DNA of 64,000 nt from Yersinia proxima (lineage in GTDB: Bacteria; Pseudomonadota; Gammaproteobacteria; Enterobacterales; Enterobacteriaceae): positions 1 through 64,000 of the forward strand of contig NZ_CABHYG010000013.1 of the NCBI RefSeq assembly GCF_902170785.1. The letters are read 5' to 3'. The position numbers and the translations under genes were made by a program. Below the pieces are notes generated by a model that searched no databases, had not been told where the DNA came from, and saw only the letters and a program-made list of their open reading frames with translations. This document shows, piece after piece, positions 32,375-43,642 of this stretch. How positions within the stretch are numbered: position 1 is the stretch's first letter; every line of letters starts with the position of its first letter.

Positions 32375-34180
32375 ATGACGACTCAGGTTCCTCCTAGTTC
32401 TTTACTTCCGCTATCGCCGGAGCAGTTAGCCCGCTTGCAGGCGGCGGTGGGTGAGTTTTCCCCAACCCAAATGGCATGGTTATCTGGCTACTTTTGGGGC
32501 ATGGTTAATCAGCAACCCGGTGCGGTTGTTGCTCCAGCTGTAGCGGCTCCTGCGGCGGTAACTATTACCCTGATTTCTGCCTCTCAAACCGGTAATGCAC
32601 GCCGCCTGGCCGAACAGTTACGCGATGACCTTTTGGCTGCCAAACTTAACGTCAATCTGGTTAACGCCGGTGATTATAAGTTTAAGCAGATCGCGCAAGA
32701 GCGCTTGCTGGTGATTGTGGCTTCCACTCAAGGTGAAGGTGAGCCGGCCGAAGAGGCTGTTGCCCTGCATAAGTTCCTATTCTCTAAAAAAGCGCCGAAA
32801 TTGCCAGAAACGGCCTTTGCGGTATTTGGTTTAGGCGATACCTCATACGAGCATTTTTGTCAGGCAGGCAAAGACTTCGACAACAAATTGGCTGAGTTGG
32901 GTGCACAGCGGTTATTGGAGAGAGTCGATGCTGATGTGGAATATCAAGAATCCGCACAACAGTGGCGTCAACAGATTGTGGCGGCATTGCAGGCAAGAGT
33001 CCCCGCGCAATCAGCGGCTGCGGTAGCAGTAACACAAAGCGGCGCGGTTGATGAAATTACCTCCAGCCCATACAGCAAGGCTGCGCCACTGACCGCACAG
33101 TTATCTGTGCAGCAAAAAGTGACGGGTCGCAACTCTGAAAAAGATGTGCGCCATATTGAAATTGATTTAGGGGACTCCGGGCTGCGCTATCAGCCGGGTG
33201 ATGCTCTGGGTATCTGGTTTGATAATGACCCGGCATTGGTTGAAGAGTTGTTGGCGTTATTGTGGCTTAAAGGTGATGAGCAGGTCAGTATTGATGGGCA
33301 GAATATATCGCTGTCGCAAGCACTGCGCAGCCAGCTTGAACTGACACAAAATACTACTCTGATCGTCGATAAATATGCCGCACTTTCCCGTGATGAAAAA
33401 TTGATTGCTTTGCTGGCGGATAAACCGGCGCTGCAACACTATGCTAAAAATACCCCAATTGTTGATATGGTTCGTCAGGCTCCTTCAGACCTGAATGCCG
33501 ATCAACTGGTTGCGTTGTTACGGCCACTGACACCTCGCCTCTATTCCATCGCCTCCTCACAGGCTGAAACCGAGAATGAAGTGCATATTACCGTCGGTGT
33601 GGTGCGCTATGACATTGATGGCCGGCCACGTACAGGTGGTGCATCGGGTTATCTGGCGGATCGGCTGGAAGTGGATGGTGATATTCGCATCTTTATCGAA
33701 CATAACGATAACTTCCGTCTACCCGCTAACCCAGAAACGCCAGTGATAATGATTGGGCCGGGAACCGGAATTGCACCTTTTCGCGCTTTTATGCAGCAGC
33801 GCGAAGCCGATGGTGCTACGGGCAAGAACTGGTTACTTTTCGGCAACCCGCATTTTACTGAAGATTTTCTCTATCAGGTCGAATGGCAACGCTATGTTAA
33901 AGATGGCTTGCTGACTCGTATTGATCTGGCATGGTCGCGCGATCAAGCCCATAAAATATATGTACAAGACAAACTGCGCGAACAAGGTGCAGAACTGTGG
34001 AACTGGATCCAACAAGGTGCCCACATTTACGTCTGTGGCGATGCTAATCGCATGGCGAAAGACGTTGAGCAGGTTTTACTGGACGTGGTGGCTCTGCACG
34101 GCGCGATGGATGCTGAGCAGGCTGATGAATATTTAAGTGAGCTGCGCCTGGCGCGCCGTTATCAGCGGGATGTGTACTGA
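32375..34180 (+). CDS. cysJ: Sulfite reductase (NADPH) flavoprotein, alpha component
   Basis: Carries electrons from NADPH through FAD and FMN to CysI. 601 residues. After an Ala/Pro linker comes the flavodoxin-like FMN domain ([28 protein letters not shown]), then the FAD domain (RLYSIASS) and NADPH domain ([21 protein letters not shown]-like [14 protein letters not shown]). First gene of cysJIH; its TGA overlaps the cysI ATG by one base. Confidence 0.98.
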   Translation: MTTQVPPSSLLPLSPEQLARLQAAVGEFSPTQMAWLSGYFWGMVNQQPGAVVAPAVAAPAAVTITLISASQTGNARRLAEQLRDDLLAAKLNVNLVNAGDYKFKQIAQERLLVIVASTQGEGEPAEEAVALHKFLFSKKAPKLPETAFAVFGLGDTSYEHFCQAGKDFDNKLAELGAQRLLERVDADVEYQESAQQWRQQIVAALQARVPAQSAAAVAVTQSGAVDEITSSPYSKAAPLTAQLSVQQKVTGRNSEKDVRHIEIDLGDSGLRYQPGDALGIWFDNDPALVEELLALLWLKGDEQVSIDGQNISLSQALRSQLELTQNTTLIVDKYAALSRDEKLIALLADKPALQHYAKNTPIVDMVRQAPSDLNADQLVALLRPLTPRLYSIASSQAETENEVHITVGVVRYDIDGRPRTGGASGYLADRLEVDGDIRIFIEHNDNFRLPANPETPVIMIGPGTGIAPFRAFMQQREADGATGKNWLLFGNPHFTEDFLYQVEWQRYVKDGLLTRIDLAWSRDQAHKIYVQDKLREQGAELWNWIQQGAHIYVCGDANRMAKDVEQVLLDVVALHGAMDAEQADEYLSELRLARRYQRDVY

Positions 34181-35910
34181 TGAGTGAAAAACACCCTGGG
34201 CCGTTGGTCGTGACGGGAAAACTTTCTGACGGCGAGCGCATGAAGTCGCAAAGCAACTTCCTACGCGGGACGATTGCAGAAGATTTGAATGACGGGCTGA
34301 CCGGCGGGTTCAACGGCGATAACTTCTTGCTGATCCGCTTTCACGGCATGTATCAACAAGATGACCGTGATATCCGTGCCGAGCGCGCTGAACAGAAGCT
34401 GGAACCACGCCATGCCATGATGTTGCGCTGTCGTTTACCCGGTGGGATCATTACCCCGCAACAGTGGTTGGGGATTGATAAGTTTGCTGCGGATAACACC
34501 TTATACGGCAGTATCCGTATCACTAACCGCCAGACATTCCAGTTCCATGGCATTCTAAAAGGGAATGTGAAACCGGCTCACCAGTTGCTCAATCAATTAG
34601 GTTTGGATGCATTAGCGACGGCAAACGATGTTAACCGTAACGTGCTTTGCACCTCGAATCCGGTGGAATCAGTGCTCCATCAGGAAGCCTATGAATGGGC
34701 GAAGAAGATTTCTGAACATTTACTGCCGCGCACTCGTGCTTATGCTGAAATCTGGTTGGATGCAGAAAAAGTCGCGACTACGGATGAAGAACCGATCCTC
34801 GGTGCCACTTATTTGCCCCGCAAATTCAAAACTACGGTAGTCATTCCGCCGCAAAATGATGTGGATCTCCATGCCAATGACCTTAACTTTGTCGCTGTGG
34901 CGGAGAAGGGCAAGTTAGTCGGCTTTAACGTGCTGGTAGGCGGTGGGTTATCTATTGCTCACGGTGATAAGAATACTTATCCACGCAAAGCCAGTGAATT
35001 TGGCTATATCCCGCTACAACACACTTTAGCTATCGCCGAAGCGGTGGTGACAACCCAGCGTGATTGGGGTAACCGTACTGACCGTAAGAATGCCAAAACC
35101 AAATATACGCTAGAGCGCGTCGGTGTTGATGTGTTTAAAGCCGAAGTTGAAAAGCGCGCGGGGGTGAGTTTCGGAGCCATCAAACCTTATCAATTTACTG
35201 GCCGTGGCGATCGTATCGGTTGGGTGAAAGGTATTGATAAAAAGTGGCACCTGACCTTATTTATCGAAAATGGCCGTTTGCTGGATTACCCCGGCCGCAG
35301 TCTGAAAACCGGCGTGGCGGAAATTGCCAAAATCCATCAGGGCGACTTCCGTTTAACCGCTAACCAGAACCTGATTGTGGCTGGCGTGCCGGAAAAAGAC
35401 AAAGCGCGCATTGAAGCATTGGCCCGTGAACATGGCCTGATGGATGACAGCGTCAGCCCGCAGCGTGAAAATTCAATGGCTTGTGTTTCATTCCCAACTT
35501 GCCCATTGGCGATGGCGGAGGCTGAACGCTTCCTGCCGGAATTTGTCACCCGTATTGAAGGTATTTTGCAACAGCACGGTCTGCCCGATGAGCATATTGT
35601 GATGCGCGTCACCGGCTGCCCGAATGGTTGTGGCCGTGCGTTATTGGCGGAAATGGGGCTGGTGGGGAAAGCGGTTGGCCGATATAACCTGCATCTGGGC
35701 GGCAATCGCGAAGGTACACGAATACCGCGAATGTACCGTGAAAACATTACCGAAGATGAAATTCTGGCCATTACTGATCAATTGGTCGGGCGCTGGGCGA
35801 AGGAACGTCATACTGATGAAGGTTTCGGTGATTTTGTTATTCGCATCGGTGTTATTGCTCCGGTGATAGATTCAGCCCGCGACTTTTATGATGTTCAGGA
35901 GGCGGTGTGA
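34180..35910 (+). CDS. cysI: Sulfite reductase (NADPH) hemoprotein, beta component
   Basis: Reduces sulfite to sulfide with sirohaem coupled to a [4Fe-4S] cluster. 576 residues. The four cluster cysteines are in CVSFPTC and TGCPNGCG. Sulfite and sirohaem-contact arginines lie in [12 protein letters not shown] and nearby. Its sirohaem comes from CysG, encoded 3.2 kb downstream. Coupled by overlap to cysJ and to cysH (4-base GTGA). Confidence 0.98.
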   Translation: MSEKHPGPLVVTGKLSDGERMKSQSNFLRGTIAEDLNDGLTGGFNGDNFLLIRFHGMYQQDDRDIRAERAEQKLEPRHAMMLRCRLPGGIITPQQWLGIDKFAADNTLYGSIRITNRQTFQFHGILKGNVKPAHQLLNQLGLDALATANDVNRNVLCTSNPVESVLHQEAYEWAKKISEHLLPRTRAYAEIWLDAEKVATTDEEPILGATYLPRKFKTTVVIPPQNDVDLHANDLNFVAVAEKGKLVGFNVLVGGGLSIAHGDKNTYPRKASEFGYIPLQHTLAIAEAVVTTQRDWGNRTDRKNAKTKYTLERVGVDVFKAEVEKRAGVSFGAIKPYQFTGRGDRIGWVKGIDKKWHLTLFIENGRLLDYPGRSLKTGVAEIAKIHQGDFRLTANQNLIVAGVPEKDKARIEALAREHGLMDDSVSPQRENSMACVSFPTCPLAMAEAERFLPEFVTRIEGILQQHGLPDEHIVMRVTGCPNGCGRALLAEMGLVGKAVGRYNLHLGGNREGTRIPRMYRENITEDEILAITDQLVGRWAKERHTDEGFGDFVIRIGVIAPVIDSARDFYDVQEAV

Positions 35911-36641
35911 GCCAATTTAATCTCAATGAACTTAATGCGCTGCCGAAAGCGGAACAAGCGGCGGCATTGGCGCTGGTTAATGGGCAATTGGAGCATCTAA
36001 CCGCACAGGAGCGCGTCAGCTGGGTGTTGGAAAATCTACCCGGTGAGTTTGTGCTCTCTTCCAGCTTTGGTATTCAGGCCGCAGTTTGCTTGCATCTGGT
36101 GACACGCCAGCAGCCTGATATCCCAGTGATTCTCACTGATACTGGTTATCTGTTCCCTGAGACCTATCAGTTTATTGACTCTCTCACCGAAAAACTTCAG
36201 CTCAATTTACAGGTGTTTCGCGCGCAGCAAAGCCCCGCCTGGCAAGAAGCTCGCTATGGCAAACTGTGGGAGCAGGGTGTTGAGGGGATTGAGCGCTACA
36301 ATGATTTGAATAAAGTTGAGCCAATGAATCGCGCACTGGAAACCTTAGGTGCTCAAACCTGGTTTGCGGGGCTGCGTCGTGAACAATCGGGGAGTCGTGC
36401 AAAACTACCCGTTTTGGCAATTGCGCGCGGGGTCTTCAAGTTGCTTCCTATCATTGATTGGGATAACCGCCAGGTTTATCAGTATTTGACGCAACATGGC
36501 TTGAGCTACCATCCACTGTGGGAGCAGGGCTATCTCTCGGTCGGTGATACCCATACCACCCGTAAATGGGAACCGGGTATGAGTGAAGAAGAGACGCGTT
36601 TCTTCGGCCTAAAACGTGAATGTGGTTTGCATGAAGGCTGA
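35907..36641 (+). CDS. cysH: Phosphoadenosine phosphosulfate reductase
   Basis: Thioredoxin-dependent reduction of PAPS to sulfite. 244 residues. It starts with GTG at 35907 inside the end of cysI and has a strong AGGAGG site. The N-type ATP-pyrophosphatase fold includes [10 protein letters not shown]. The catalytic Cys lies in the C-terminal [11 protein letters not shown]-reductase-type extra cysteine pairs are absent, so PAPS is the substrate. A short hairpin (GGCGC/GCGCC, around 36662-36676) follows the stop. Confidence 0.98.
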   Translation: MSQFNLNELNALPKAEQAAALALVNGQLEHLTAQERVSWVLENLPGEFVLSSSFGIQAAVCLHLVTRQQPDIPVILTDTGYLFPETYQFIDSLTEKLQLNLQVFRAQQSPAWQEARYGKLWEQGVEGIERYNDLNKVEPMNRALETLGAQTWFAGLRREQSGSRAKLPVLAIARGVFKLLPIIDWDNRQVYQYLTQHGLSYHPLWEQGYLSVGDTHTTRKWEPGMSEEETRFFGLKRECGLHEG

Positions 36642-36893
36642 TCGTGACAGATTGAGAATAGGGCGCTAATTGCGCCTTGAGGTTAATGGCAAAGTGCTCG
36701 TAGCGGTGAAAACAGGCAGATCGTAAAGACGCCACACTTCTTTTGTTAAAACAAGCCCTCCCTGGGGGCTCGAGCTGCGCCATCCCTGGCGCGGACGCTT
36801 TACTCTTCTACCTGCCTTCACCTTGCAAGGTCGAGTTGTTGGGGTTTGTCAGCAGTCTGAGAGAGCTAATCGCACCCTTTCTTTTAGTGGCCA

Positions 36894-37301
36894 CTAACGA
36901 GCAATTCGCTCACGCGCCAACTCGGCCAGAAACTGACTACGATTCTTATAACCACGATGGGTGGCGATAAACTTATCAATCGCAGTGAGTAGATTCTGTG
37001 ACATCGTCAGATTAAATTTTATTGCCTTACTTTCATACTTGGCCGGATCGATCTCGACAAACCCTAAAATGCCGCCATCTTCTTTTAAACGCGGATCATT
37101 GATATACCGTTGTGGATCTTTGGGGGGCGTTGGTAATGGAAAACCTTCATCCATTAGCGCCTCAATATGAGTGGCAAAGGCTTCTTCAGCATGCTGACTA
37201 ATCTCCGCAAAGGTATTACCCGCAAAGAAGCAGCCGTCAATATCGGGAAAATAGCCGTCGAATCCTTCTACAGTACTGAAGATGAAAATAGGGTAGATCA
37301 T
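36894..37301 (-). CDS. hicB: HicB-type antitoxin (HicB3-like)
   Basis: Antitoxin that binds HicA and represses the operon. 135 residues: an N-terminal partly degraded RNase-H-like fold (IYPIFIFSTVEGFDGYFPD, then GCFFAGNTFAEI) and a C-terminal ribbon-helix-helix DNA-binding part (KFNLTMSQNLLTAIDKF, then YKNRSQFLAELARERI). This is the Yersinia HicB3 plan. ATG 37301 is preferred to a start 13 codons upstream because GGGGAG is correctly spaced before it and MIYP is the family start. Second gene after hicA on the minus strand, unusually far (127 bases) because an ERIC element lies between. Confidence 0.9.
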   Translation of the reverse strand: MIYPIFIFSTVEGFDGYFPDIDGCFFAGNTFAEISQHAEEAFATHIEALMDEGFPLPTPPKDPQRYINDPRLKEDGGILGFVEIDPAKYESKAIKFNLTMSQNLLTAIDKFIATHRGYKNRSQFLAELARERIAR

Positions 37302-37320
37302 GGTTAACTCCCCAAGCTGT

Positions 37321-37420
37321 TTATACCTGTCTGGCAGCAAGCTGCATCTGTGTTGGCTGCCCCAGCCACTTACTTGTGTAAGCTCTTGGAGATGTGCAAC
37401 TTGAACTATTTAGGGTATAC
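37321..37420. repeat. ERIC-type element inserted between hicA and hicB
   Basis: It begins TTATACC and ends TTTAGGGTATAC, with the core CACTTACTTGTGTAAGCTC near the middle and GCTGCATCTGTGTTGGCTGC on one arm, like the 126-bp copy at 50867. It is about 100 bp, a shortened variant, and fills most of the space between the two coupled genes. Confidence 0.85.
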
Positions 37421-37428
37421 CGCGTTGC

Positions 37429-37629
37429 TTAAATCAATTTAATCCCGGAAATCTGCTGAGCTTGCCGCAGCATGCCTTTGGATAACTCTTTGCGTGGATG
37501 AGGGAGCGTAATAACTTTACGGATACCTGGTTTACACAGAGTGATATGGCTCCCACCATTGTTTTTTTTACCTCCTCTGATTTGCCAGCCCGCATCCTGC
37601 AATCGCTTTATTAATTCGCCACTCTCCAT
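37429..37629 (-). CDS. hicA: HicA-type mRNA interferase toxin
   Basis: Small ribonuclease toxin that cuts mRNA. 66 residues with the double-stranded RNA-binding-like HicA fold; the catalytic His is His28 in NGGSHITL, and the family's TLPHPRKELSKGMLR follows. AGGAGGTCACATG-type ribosome site on the minus strand. First gene of the pair, directly behind two palindromic operators. No inactivating change is seen. Confidence 0.93.
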   Translation of the reverse strand: MESGELIKRLQDAGWQIRGGKKNNGGSHITLCKPGIRKVITLPHPRKELSKGMLRQAQQISGIKLI

Positions 37630-37646
37630 GTGACCTCCTGGTGAGT

Positions 37647-37671
37647 GCTGGTAGGTATCATACCTACCAGC
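37647..37671. promoter_or_regulatory. Operator 1 of hicAB, perfect 25-bp palindrome
   Basis: 12-bp arms around a central C at 37659, centred on GGTAGGTATCATACCTACC. It overlaps the likely -10 of the hicA promoter, so HicB bound here would block transcription. Two such operators are known in front of Y. pestis hicA3. Confidence 0.88.
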
Positions 37672-37684
37672 AAGATTGAGTCAA
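37657..37684 (-). promoter_or_regulatory. hicA promoter
   Basis: On the minus strand TTGACT (37684-37679), 16 bases, then TATGAT (37662-37657). The -10 lies inside operator 1, and the -35 lies between the two operators. Confidence 0.7.
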
Positions 37685-37691
37685 TTGTTTA

Positions 37692-37706
37692 TAGGTATCA
37701 TACCTA
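37692..37706. promoter_or_regulatory. Operator 2 of hicAB, 15-bp palindrome
   Basis: TAGGTATCATACCTA, the same core as operator 1, with its centre at 37699, 40 bases from the first centre (about four DNA turns). Same-face binding by two HicB oligomers is therefore possible. Confidence 0.85.
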
Positions 37707-37815
37707 CCAAAAGTTATACGCTGAAAACACGGAAAAGGGCGATCGTACTGATCGCCTTTGATTTGAATTAATTGGTTTTTTTACTTGTTTTGCGTGATGT
37801 TTCGCATAGTGGAAA

Positions 37816-38850
37816 CTATTTTTTAGCGGCAGCTAACTCTTGTATCAGTGGCAGCAATATCTGTACGGTATCGTGTGTACGTTTGGTGATTCGGCCCGGT
37901 AAGAATTTATCCAGATAATTTAAGTTATCCAGTTGGCTTTGATGACGCGTGGTTCCCTGTGGGAAATGCTTACTGATAGCTCGTTGTTGGCAGCCATCTT
38001 TATTGCCTAATGTATAGTTGCTAGCCTCGACGAATAACACCGGTATCCCTGTAGAATCAAAAGCATCCTTCTCTACCCGGCATGGCGAAGTGACTTTGTC
38101 TTTTACGGTGGAGGCTGTAATGCCATAGCGGCGCGCTAGCGTCAGTGCCTGATCCCTGGCAGCCTGAGCCGAGGGTTGGTTACTGGCATTAAAATAGAGG
38201 CGATCGCCAGTGATCAGGTTATCTATATTGATGACCAGCAAGGTGTTGGCTTTCTCTGCCGGACTCATTCGTTGTAGATAATTTTCAGTGCCTTGCGCGC
38301 CAATTTCCTCGGCACTGAGCGCGACAAAACGCACATCATAGCGCAACGGCGCTTTTTTGAGGCGCTCCGCCAGTTCCAGCATCACTCCGACCCCCGCGGC
38401 ATTGTCATCAACACCTTGTAAGGTCAGACCGCCCAGATTTTTATCTAAATCTTTATCACTTTGCGGGGTGTAAGTATCAAAGTGCGCCATGATGACTATC
38501 TGTTTTTGATCATCTTCTTTATTGGTCGATGCGTTGTGGGCAGCTATTACCGAGGTGGCACTGACGTTGCGCCAGCTTTGCTTGCCATTTTTACTGGTAT
38601 AGAGATAACGGGTATTGAAGCCACGTAAATTACTCTGATAGCCCATCTGCTGAAAACGATGATTAATATACTCCGCTGCCAGTAATTCAGCAGGACTGCC
38701 TGCCATGCGGCCAGGAAAGTAGGTGCTGATATGGCGAACTTGTTGTTCAGCTATTTGACCGGTGGCGGGAGATGTCGCTGCCTGAAGTGGCAGGACGGTC
38801 GTTAAACTCAGCGTAAAGAGTGCCCACTTTAGGCAACGACGGGAAAGCAT
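37816..38850 (-). CDS. iap: Aminopeptidase Iap (M28 zinc peptidase)
   Basis: Exported metallo-aminopeptidase; in E. coli it converts alkaline phosphatase isozymes. 344 residues from ATG 38850 (AAGGA before it), matching the E. coli length; a frame 61 codons longer is unlikely because the signal peptide KWALFTLSLTTVLPLQA would then be internal. M28 zinc ligands are visible: His and Asp in IMAHFDTY, Asp in GVDDNAAGV, Glu-Glu in LSAEEIG and the later Asp in NIDNL. Divergent from cysG. In E. coli K-12, CRISPR-Cas lies next to iap; here hicAB does. Confidence 0.93.
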   Translation of the reverse strand: MLSRRCLKWALFTLSLTTVLPLQAATSPATGQIAEQQVRHISTYFPGRMAGSPAELLAAEYINHRFQQMGYQSNLRGFNTRYLYTSKNGKQSWRNVSATSVIAAHNASTNKEDDQKQIVIMAHFDTYTPQSDKDLDKNLGGLTLQGVDDNAAGVGVMLELAERLKKAPLRYDVRFVALSAEEIGAQGTENYLQRMSPAEKANTLLVINIDNLITGDRLYFNASNQPSAQAARDQALTLARRYGITASTVKDKVTSPCRVEKDAFDSTGIPVLFVEASNYTLGNKDGCQQRAISKHFPQGTTRHQSQLDNLNYLDKFLPGRITKRTHDTVQILLPLIQELAAAKK

Positions 38851-39142
38851 ACCGAAATATCCTTGTTTATAGTCTGCGCTATACCTGTTGGCATAGATAA
38901 CGTCATTAGTATGGGAGTGTCGTGTGTAATAGACAATCCGTATGGCTCCTAAAGTGCAGATATTTATGTCAGCAGATAAGAAAATTGTCCGCAGTGATAA
39001 TCTGAGTAACATCGCTGGGAACCTTACTATCACGCCTATATATCATTATGGAACTTGTAATTACTTTTAGTCATTTCATAAGGTCATAACCCCCCCCTAT
39101 AGTCACCCTACGTATATGCTTATTATGTAATTGAAGGATGCT

Positions 39143-40561
39143 GTGGACTATCTACCTCTTTTTGCCGACTTGAAACGACGCCCGGTACTGGTCGTTGGTG
39201 GCGGTGAAGTTGCTGCGCGAAAAATTGACTTACTCCACCGCGCGGGCGCACAGGTGCGGGTAGTGGCACAGACTCTCTCATCCGAACTCGAGCAACTTCA
39301 TCAGGATGGCCGCATTCACTGGCTGGCATTAGACTTCTTGCCCGAGCAGTTGGATGAGGTGTTTTTGGTGATTGCCGCTACCAATGATACTGCGCTGAAT
39401 GCAGCAGTTTTCGCGGCAGCAGATAAACGGCATCTTCTGGCGAACGTGGTTGATGATCAACCCCGCTGCTCATTCATCTTCCCGTCGATTGTCGATCGTT
39501 CTCCGCTGGTGGTGGCGATTTCCTCCGCCGGTCAGGCGCCGGTACTGGCACGTATATTGCGTGAGAAGTTAGAAGCCTTGTTACCCAGCAGCTTGGGCGA
39601 TATGGCCGCTGTCGCCGGGCGTTGGCGTGGTCGGGTTAAACAGCATGTTGCTTCAATGGGTGAGCGCCGCCGCTTCTGGGAGAATGCGTTCAGTGGCCGT
39701 TTCGCCAGCTTGATCAGCCGTGGTCAGTTAGCGCAGGCTGAAGAAGAGTTGCAATTATCATTGGAGGGGCAGAACCGCAATCAGGGGGAAGTCGCTTTGG
39801 TGGGGGCAGGCCCCGGAGATCCCGGTTTGTTGACCTTACGCGGTCTACAAGTTATTCAGCAGGCTGATGTGGTGCTGTATGACCATTTAGTTAGCCCAGA
39901 AGTGCTGGATTTAGTGCGCCGTGATGCGCAACGCATTTGTGTTGGTAAGCGAGCGGGATCGCACTCGGTTGCCCAAGAAGAAACCAATCAATTATTAGTC
40001 ACCTTAGCGCAGCGCGGCAAACGCGTGGTTCGGCTAAAAGGGGGCGATCCTTTTATCTTTGGTCGTGGTGGTGAAGAGCTGCAAGTTGTGGCGCGTGCGG
40101 GCATCCCCTTTCACATCGTGCCCGGGGTGACAGCCGCTAGCGGGGCGACAGCCTATGCGGGTATTCCTCTGACTCATCGTGACTACGCACAAAGCGTGAC
40201 ATTTATTACCGGGCATTGCCGCGCTGATGGCGATGATGTGGATTGGCAGGCGCTGGCCCGTGGTCGCCAGACGTTGGCAATTTACATGGGCACAGTGAAA
40301 GCGGCTGAGATCAGCCAGCAATTAATCACCCACGGCCGGGCCAGTACCACGCCAGTAGCGGTGATTGGTCGGGGCACGCGTGCTGATCAACAAGTCCTGA
40401 CGGGCACATTGGCAGAGTTGGAATTATTAGCGCATCAGGCCCCGACACCGGCACTGTTGGTTATCGGCGAAGTGGTGGATTTACATCACCAAATTGCCTG
40501 GTTTGGGCAACAACCTCAGACTGAACAGGCCATCAGCCCGTCAGTCGTGAATTTGGCATAA
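39143..40561 (+). CDS. cysG: Sirohaem synthase CysG (trifunctional)
   Basis: Turns uroporphyrinogen III into sirohaem for CysI. 472 residues. The N-terminal NAD-dependent dehydrogenase/ferrochelatase half has [15 protein letters not shown]. The C-terminal SAM:uroporphyrinogen methyltransferase half has [31 protein letters not shown] and [12 protein letters not shown] 39143 is chosen because it gives the family start (M/V-DYLPLF), with AAGGA five bases before; an in-frame TTG at 39131 is less likely. It leads cysG-cysDNC, only ten bases before cysD. Confidence 0.96.
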   Translation: MDYLPLFADLKRRPVLVVGGGEVAARKIDLLHRAGAQVRVVAQTLSSELEQLHQDGRIHWLALDFLPEQLDEVFLVIAATNDTALNAAVFAAADKRHLLANVVDDQPRCSFIFPSIVDRSPLVVAISSAGQAPVLARILREKLEALLPSSLGDMAAVAGRWRGRVKQHVASMGERRRFWENAFSGRFASLISRGQLAQAEEELQLSLEGQNRNQGEVALVGAGPGDPGLLTLRGLQVIQQADVVLYDHLVSPEVLDLVRRDAQRICVGKRAGSHSVAQEETNQLLVTLAQRGKRVVRLKGGDPFIFGRGGEELQVVARAGIPFHIVPGVTAASGATAYAGIPLTHRDYAQSVTFITGHCRADGDDVDWQALARGRQTLAIYMGTVKAAEISQQLITHGRASTTPVAVIGRGTRADQQVLTGTLAELELLAHQAPTPALLVIGEVVDLHHQIAWFGQQPQTEQAISPSVVNLA

Positions 40562-40571
40562 AGGATCTGTT

Positions 40572-41480
40572 ATGGACGAAAAACGACTCACTCATTTGCG
40601 GCAATTGGAGGCGGAGAGTATCCATATCATCCGTGAAGTGGCCGCCGAATTCGGTAACCCGGTGATGCTCTATTCCATCGGTAAAGACTCTTCTGTGATG
40701 CTGCATTTGGCGCGCAAGGCATTCTTCCCCGGTAACTTGCCATTCCCATTGTTGCATGTGGACACCGGCTGGAAATTCCGTGAAATGTATGAATTCCGTG
40801 ACCGCACGGCTAAAGCGTTTGGCTGTGAGTTGCTGGTGCACCGCAATCCGGAAGGAGTGGCGATGGGGATTAACCCATTTGTTCACGGCAGTGCCAAACA
40901 CACCGATATCATGAAAACTGAAGGCCTTAAACAAGCGCTGAACAAATACGGTTTTGATGCGGCTTTTGGTGGAGCGCGGCGGGATGAAGAGAAATCTCGC
41001 GCCAAAGAACGTATCTATTCGTTCCGTGACCGTTTCCATCGCTGGGACCCGAAAAACCAGCGCCCGGAGCTGTGGCATAACTACAACGGCCAGATTAACA
41101 AAGGTGAAAGTATCCGCGTTTTCCCGCTTTCTAACTGGACTGAGCTGGATATCTGGCAATATATCTTCCTGGAAAAAATCGACATTGTGCCGTTGTATTT
41201 GGCGAAACCACGGCCAGTGGTGGAGCGCGATGGGATGTTGCTGATGGTGGACGACGATCGTATTGATTTGCAGCCAGGCGAAGTGATCACTCAGAAGATG
41301 GTGCGTTTCCGCACGTTAGGTTGCTGGCCACTGACAGGTGCGGTGGAGTCCGAGGCGCAAACCTTGCCTGCCATTATCGAAGAGATGCTTATTTCGACCA
41401 CCAGTGAACGTCAGGGTCGTATGATCGACCGCGATCAATCCGGCTCCATGGAGCTTAAAAAGCGTCAGGGATATTTCTGA
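40572..41480 (+). CDS. cysD: Sulfate adenylyltransferase subunit 2
   Basis: Catalytic half of ATP sulfurylase, which makes APS from sulfate and ATP. 302 residues, usual length. The PP-loop [11 protein letters not shown] and the later [12 protein letters not shown] are present. Runs ten bases ahead of cysN, whose product drives the reaction with GTP. Confidence 0.98.
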   Translation: MDEKRLTHLRQLEAESIHIIREVAAEFGNPVMLYSIGKDSSVMLHLARKAFFPGNLPFPLLHVDTGWKFREMYEFRDRTAKAFGCELLVHRNPEGVAMGINPFVHGSAKHTDIMKTEGLKQALNKYGFDAAFGGARRDEEKSRAKERIYSFRDRFHRWDPKNQRPELWHNYNGQINKGESIRVFPLSNWTELDIWQYIFLEKIDIVPLYLAKPRPVVERDGMLLMVDDDRIDLQPGEVITQKMVRFRTLGCWPLTGAVESEAQTLPAIIEEMLISTTSERQGRMIDRDQSGSMELKKRQGYF

Positions 41481-41490
41481 GGAGCGCCCG

Positions 41491-42990
41491 ATGAACACCA
41501 AATTTCAAAACCAATCAGTGGCAGAAAATCAGCCGATTGAAGAAACTAAATCCATGATTTTACAAAACACCTCTATCGCCCAGCAAATCGCTAACGAAGG
41601 CGGAGTGGAAGCCTATCTGCATGCGCAACAACATAAAACCATGCTGCGTTTTCTGACTTGCGGCAGCGTGGATGATGGTAAAAGTACGTTAATTGGTCGT
41701 TTATTGCATGATACTCGCCAGATCTACGAAGATCAGCTCACTACGCTGCACACCGACAGTAAGCGTATTGGTACTCAAGGCGAAAAACTGGATCTGGCGT
41801 TACTGGTGGATGGCTTGCAGGCTGAGCGTGAGCAGGGCATTACTATTGATGTCGCTTATCGTTACTTCTCGACAGAACAGCGCAAATTTATCATTGCCGA
41901 TACTCCAGGGCATGAGCAATACACGCGCAATATGGCGACGGGTGCTTCGACCTGTGATTTGGCTATTTTGCTGATCGATGCCCGTAAAGGGGTTTTGGAC
42001 CAAACTCGCCGTCACAGCTTTATCGCCACCTTACTGGGTATCCGCCACTTGGTGGTGGCCGTGAATAAGATGGATTTGGTCGATTATCAGGAAAGTGTTT
42101 TTGAGCAATTTAAACAAGATTATCTGAGTTTTGCCCAGCAACTTCCCACTGATCTGGATATTAAATTTGTCCCGCTATCCGCGCTGGATGGCGACAATGT
42201 GGCCTCTCCCAGTGAGAAGATGAATTGGTATTCTGGCCCGACACTGCTTGAAGTACTGGAAAGTGTTGATGTGGTTAATGCCAGCCGCCAGCAGCCGCTG
42301 CGCTTCCCGGTGCAATATGTTAACCGGCCAAATCTGGATTTTCGTGGTTATGCTGGCACCTTATCTGCCGGTATCGTGCGAGTTGGGCAAAAAATCAAAG
42401 TGTTGCCCTCAGGAGTGGAATCCACTGTTGCGCGCATTGTTACTTTTGATGGCGACTTAACTCAGGCTGGCCCCGGTGAAGCTATCACGCTGGTGCTGAC
42501 CGATGAAGTAGATATCAGCCGTGGTGATTTATTGGTTGATGCCAGTGAAACCCTGAAAGCGGCGCAAAATGCGCTGGTAGATGTGGTATGGATGGCGGAA
42601 CAGCCATTAGTGGCCGGGCAAAGTTATGACATCAAAATCGCCGGGAAAAAGACCCGTGCGCGAGTCGAAAATATTCAGTATCAGGTTGAAATCAACTCGC
42701 TGACCCAGCGGGTAGTTGAAAGCCTGCCACTCAATGGTATTGGTTTGGTTGAACTGGCGTTTGATGAGCCGCTGGTGTTGGACAGCTATCAACGCAATCG
42801 CGATACCGGCGGTATGATCTTCATCGACAGATTGAGTAATGTCACGGTGGGGGCTGGGTTGATCCGTGAAACGCTAGAGTCGGTTTATCAGGAAAATACT
42901 GAGTTCAGTGCCTTTGAACTGGAGCTGAATGCGCTGGTCCGCCGCCACTTCCCACATTGGGGTGCACGTGACCTGTTAGGGGGGAAATAA
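41491..42990 (+). CDS. cysN: Sulfate adenylyltransferase subunit 1 (GTPase)
   Basis: EF-Tu-like GTPase that powers CysD. 499 residues, about 20 longer at the N-terminus than in E. coli; GGAG before ATG 41491 supports the long start, though an in-frame ATG at codon 22 ([11 protein letters not shown]) aligns better with the family start. G motifs: [17 protein letters not shown] and NKMD. One base separates it from the cysC GTG. Confidence 0.96.
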   Translation: MNTKFQNQSVAENQPIEETKSMILQNTSIAQQIANEGGVEAYLHAQQHKTMLRFLTCGSVDDGKSTLIGRLLHDTRQIYEDQLTTLHTDSKRIGTQGEKLDLALLVDGLQAEREQGITIDVAYRYFSTEQRKFIIADTPGHEQYTRNMATGASTCDLAILLIDARKGVLDQTRRHSFIATLLGIRHLVVAVNKMDLVDYQESVFEQFKQDYLSFAQQLPTDLDIKFVPLSALDGDNVASPSEKMNWYSGPTLLEVLESVDVVNASRQQPLRFPVQYVNRPNLDFRGYAGTLSAGIVRVGQKIKVLPSGVESTVARIVTFDGDLTQAGPGEAITLVLTDEVDISRGDLLVDASETLKAAQNALVDVVWMAEQPLVAGQSYDIKIAGKKTRARVENIQYQVEINSLTQRVVESLPLNGIGLVELAFDEPLVLDSYQRNRDTGGMIFIDRLSNVTVGAGLIRETLESVYQENTEFSAFELELNALVRRHFPHWGARDLLGGK

Positions 42991-42991
42991 C

Positions 42992-43642
42992 GTGCACGCC
43001 GATCAGACTAATCATGTGGGTGTCAATGAGCGGGAAGGCGCGCTAGCCGACGAAAATGTCGTCTGGCATCCCCATGCGGTGACCCGAGAAGATCGTGAGC
43101 AACAGCATGGGCATCAGGGCGTAGTGCTGTGGTTCACTGGCTTGTCTGGTTCCGGTAAATCTACGGTAGCCGGTGCGCTGGAGCAGGCACTGTTTGCTCG
43201 CGGTGTCAGTACTTACTTACTTGATGGCGACAACGTGCGCCACGGTTTATGCCGTGATTTGGGCTTTTCTGATACTGACCGACGCGAGAATATTCGTCGG
43301 GTTGGAGAAGTGGCTAAATTGATGGTGGATGCCGGTCTGGTGGTGCTAACTGCGTTTATCTCTCCGCATCGGGCAGAGCGAAATATGGTGCGGGATATGC
43401 TGGCATCAGGCCAGTTTATTGAAGTGTTTGTGGATACGCCGTTGGCAATTTGCGAAGCCCGTGACCCGAAAGGATTGTATAAAAAAGCCCGTGCCGGTGA
43501 GCTGAAAAACTTCACTGGCATCGACTCTATTTATGAATCTCCTGAGCATCCCGATATTCATTTGCAGGGTGAACAATTAGTAACAAATTTGATTGAACAA
43601 TTGTTAGACGTACTGCGTGGTCGAGCTATTATCAAATCCTGA
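42992..43642 (+). CDS. cysC: Adenylylsulfate kinase
   Basis: Phosphorylates APS to PAPS, the substrate of CysH. 216 residues. P-loop GLSGSGKST, the phospho-acceptor Ser in ISPHRAER, and the [13 protein letters not shown] lid. GTG 42992 has a strong AGGGGGG site 8 bases upstream, and only one base separates it from the cysN stop. The first 20 residues are variable and may not be conserved. Confidence 0.97.
   Translation: MHADQTNHVGVNEREGALADENVVWHPHAVTREDREQQHGHQGVVLWFTGLSGSGKSTVAGALEQALFARGVSTYLLDGDNVRHGLCRDLGFSDTDRRENIRRVGEVAKLMVDAGLVVLTAFISPHRAERNMVRDMLASGQFIEVFVDTPLAICEARDPKGLYKKARAGELKNFTGIDSIYESPEHPDIHLQGEQLVTNLIEQLLDVLRGRAIIKS

Noticed and set aside
36642-39142. CRISPR array or cas remnants near iap
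   Set aside because: No repeat-spacer pattern and no cas-like frame. The palindromes present are the hicAB operators and an ERIC element.
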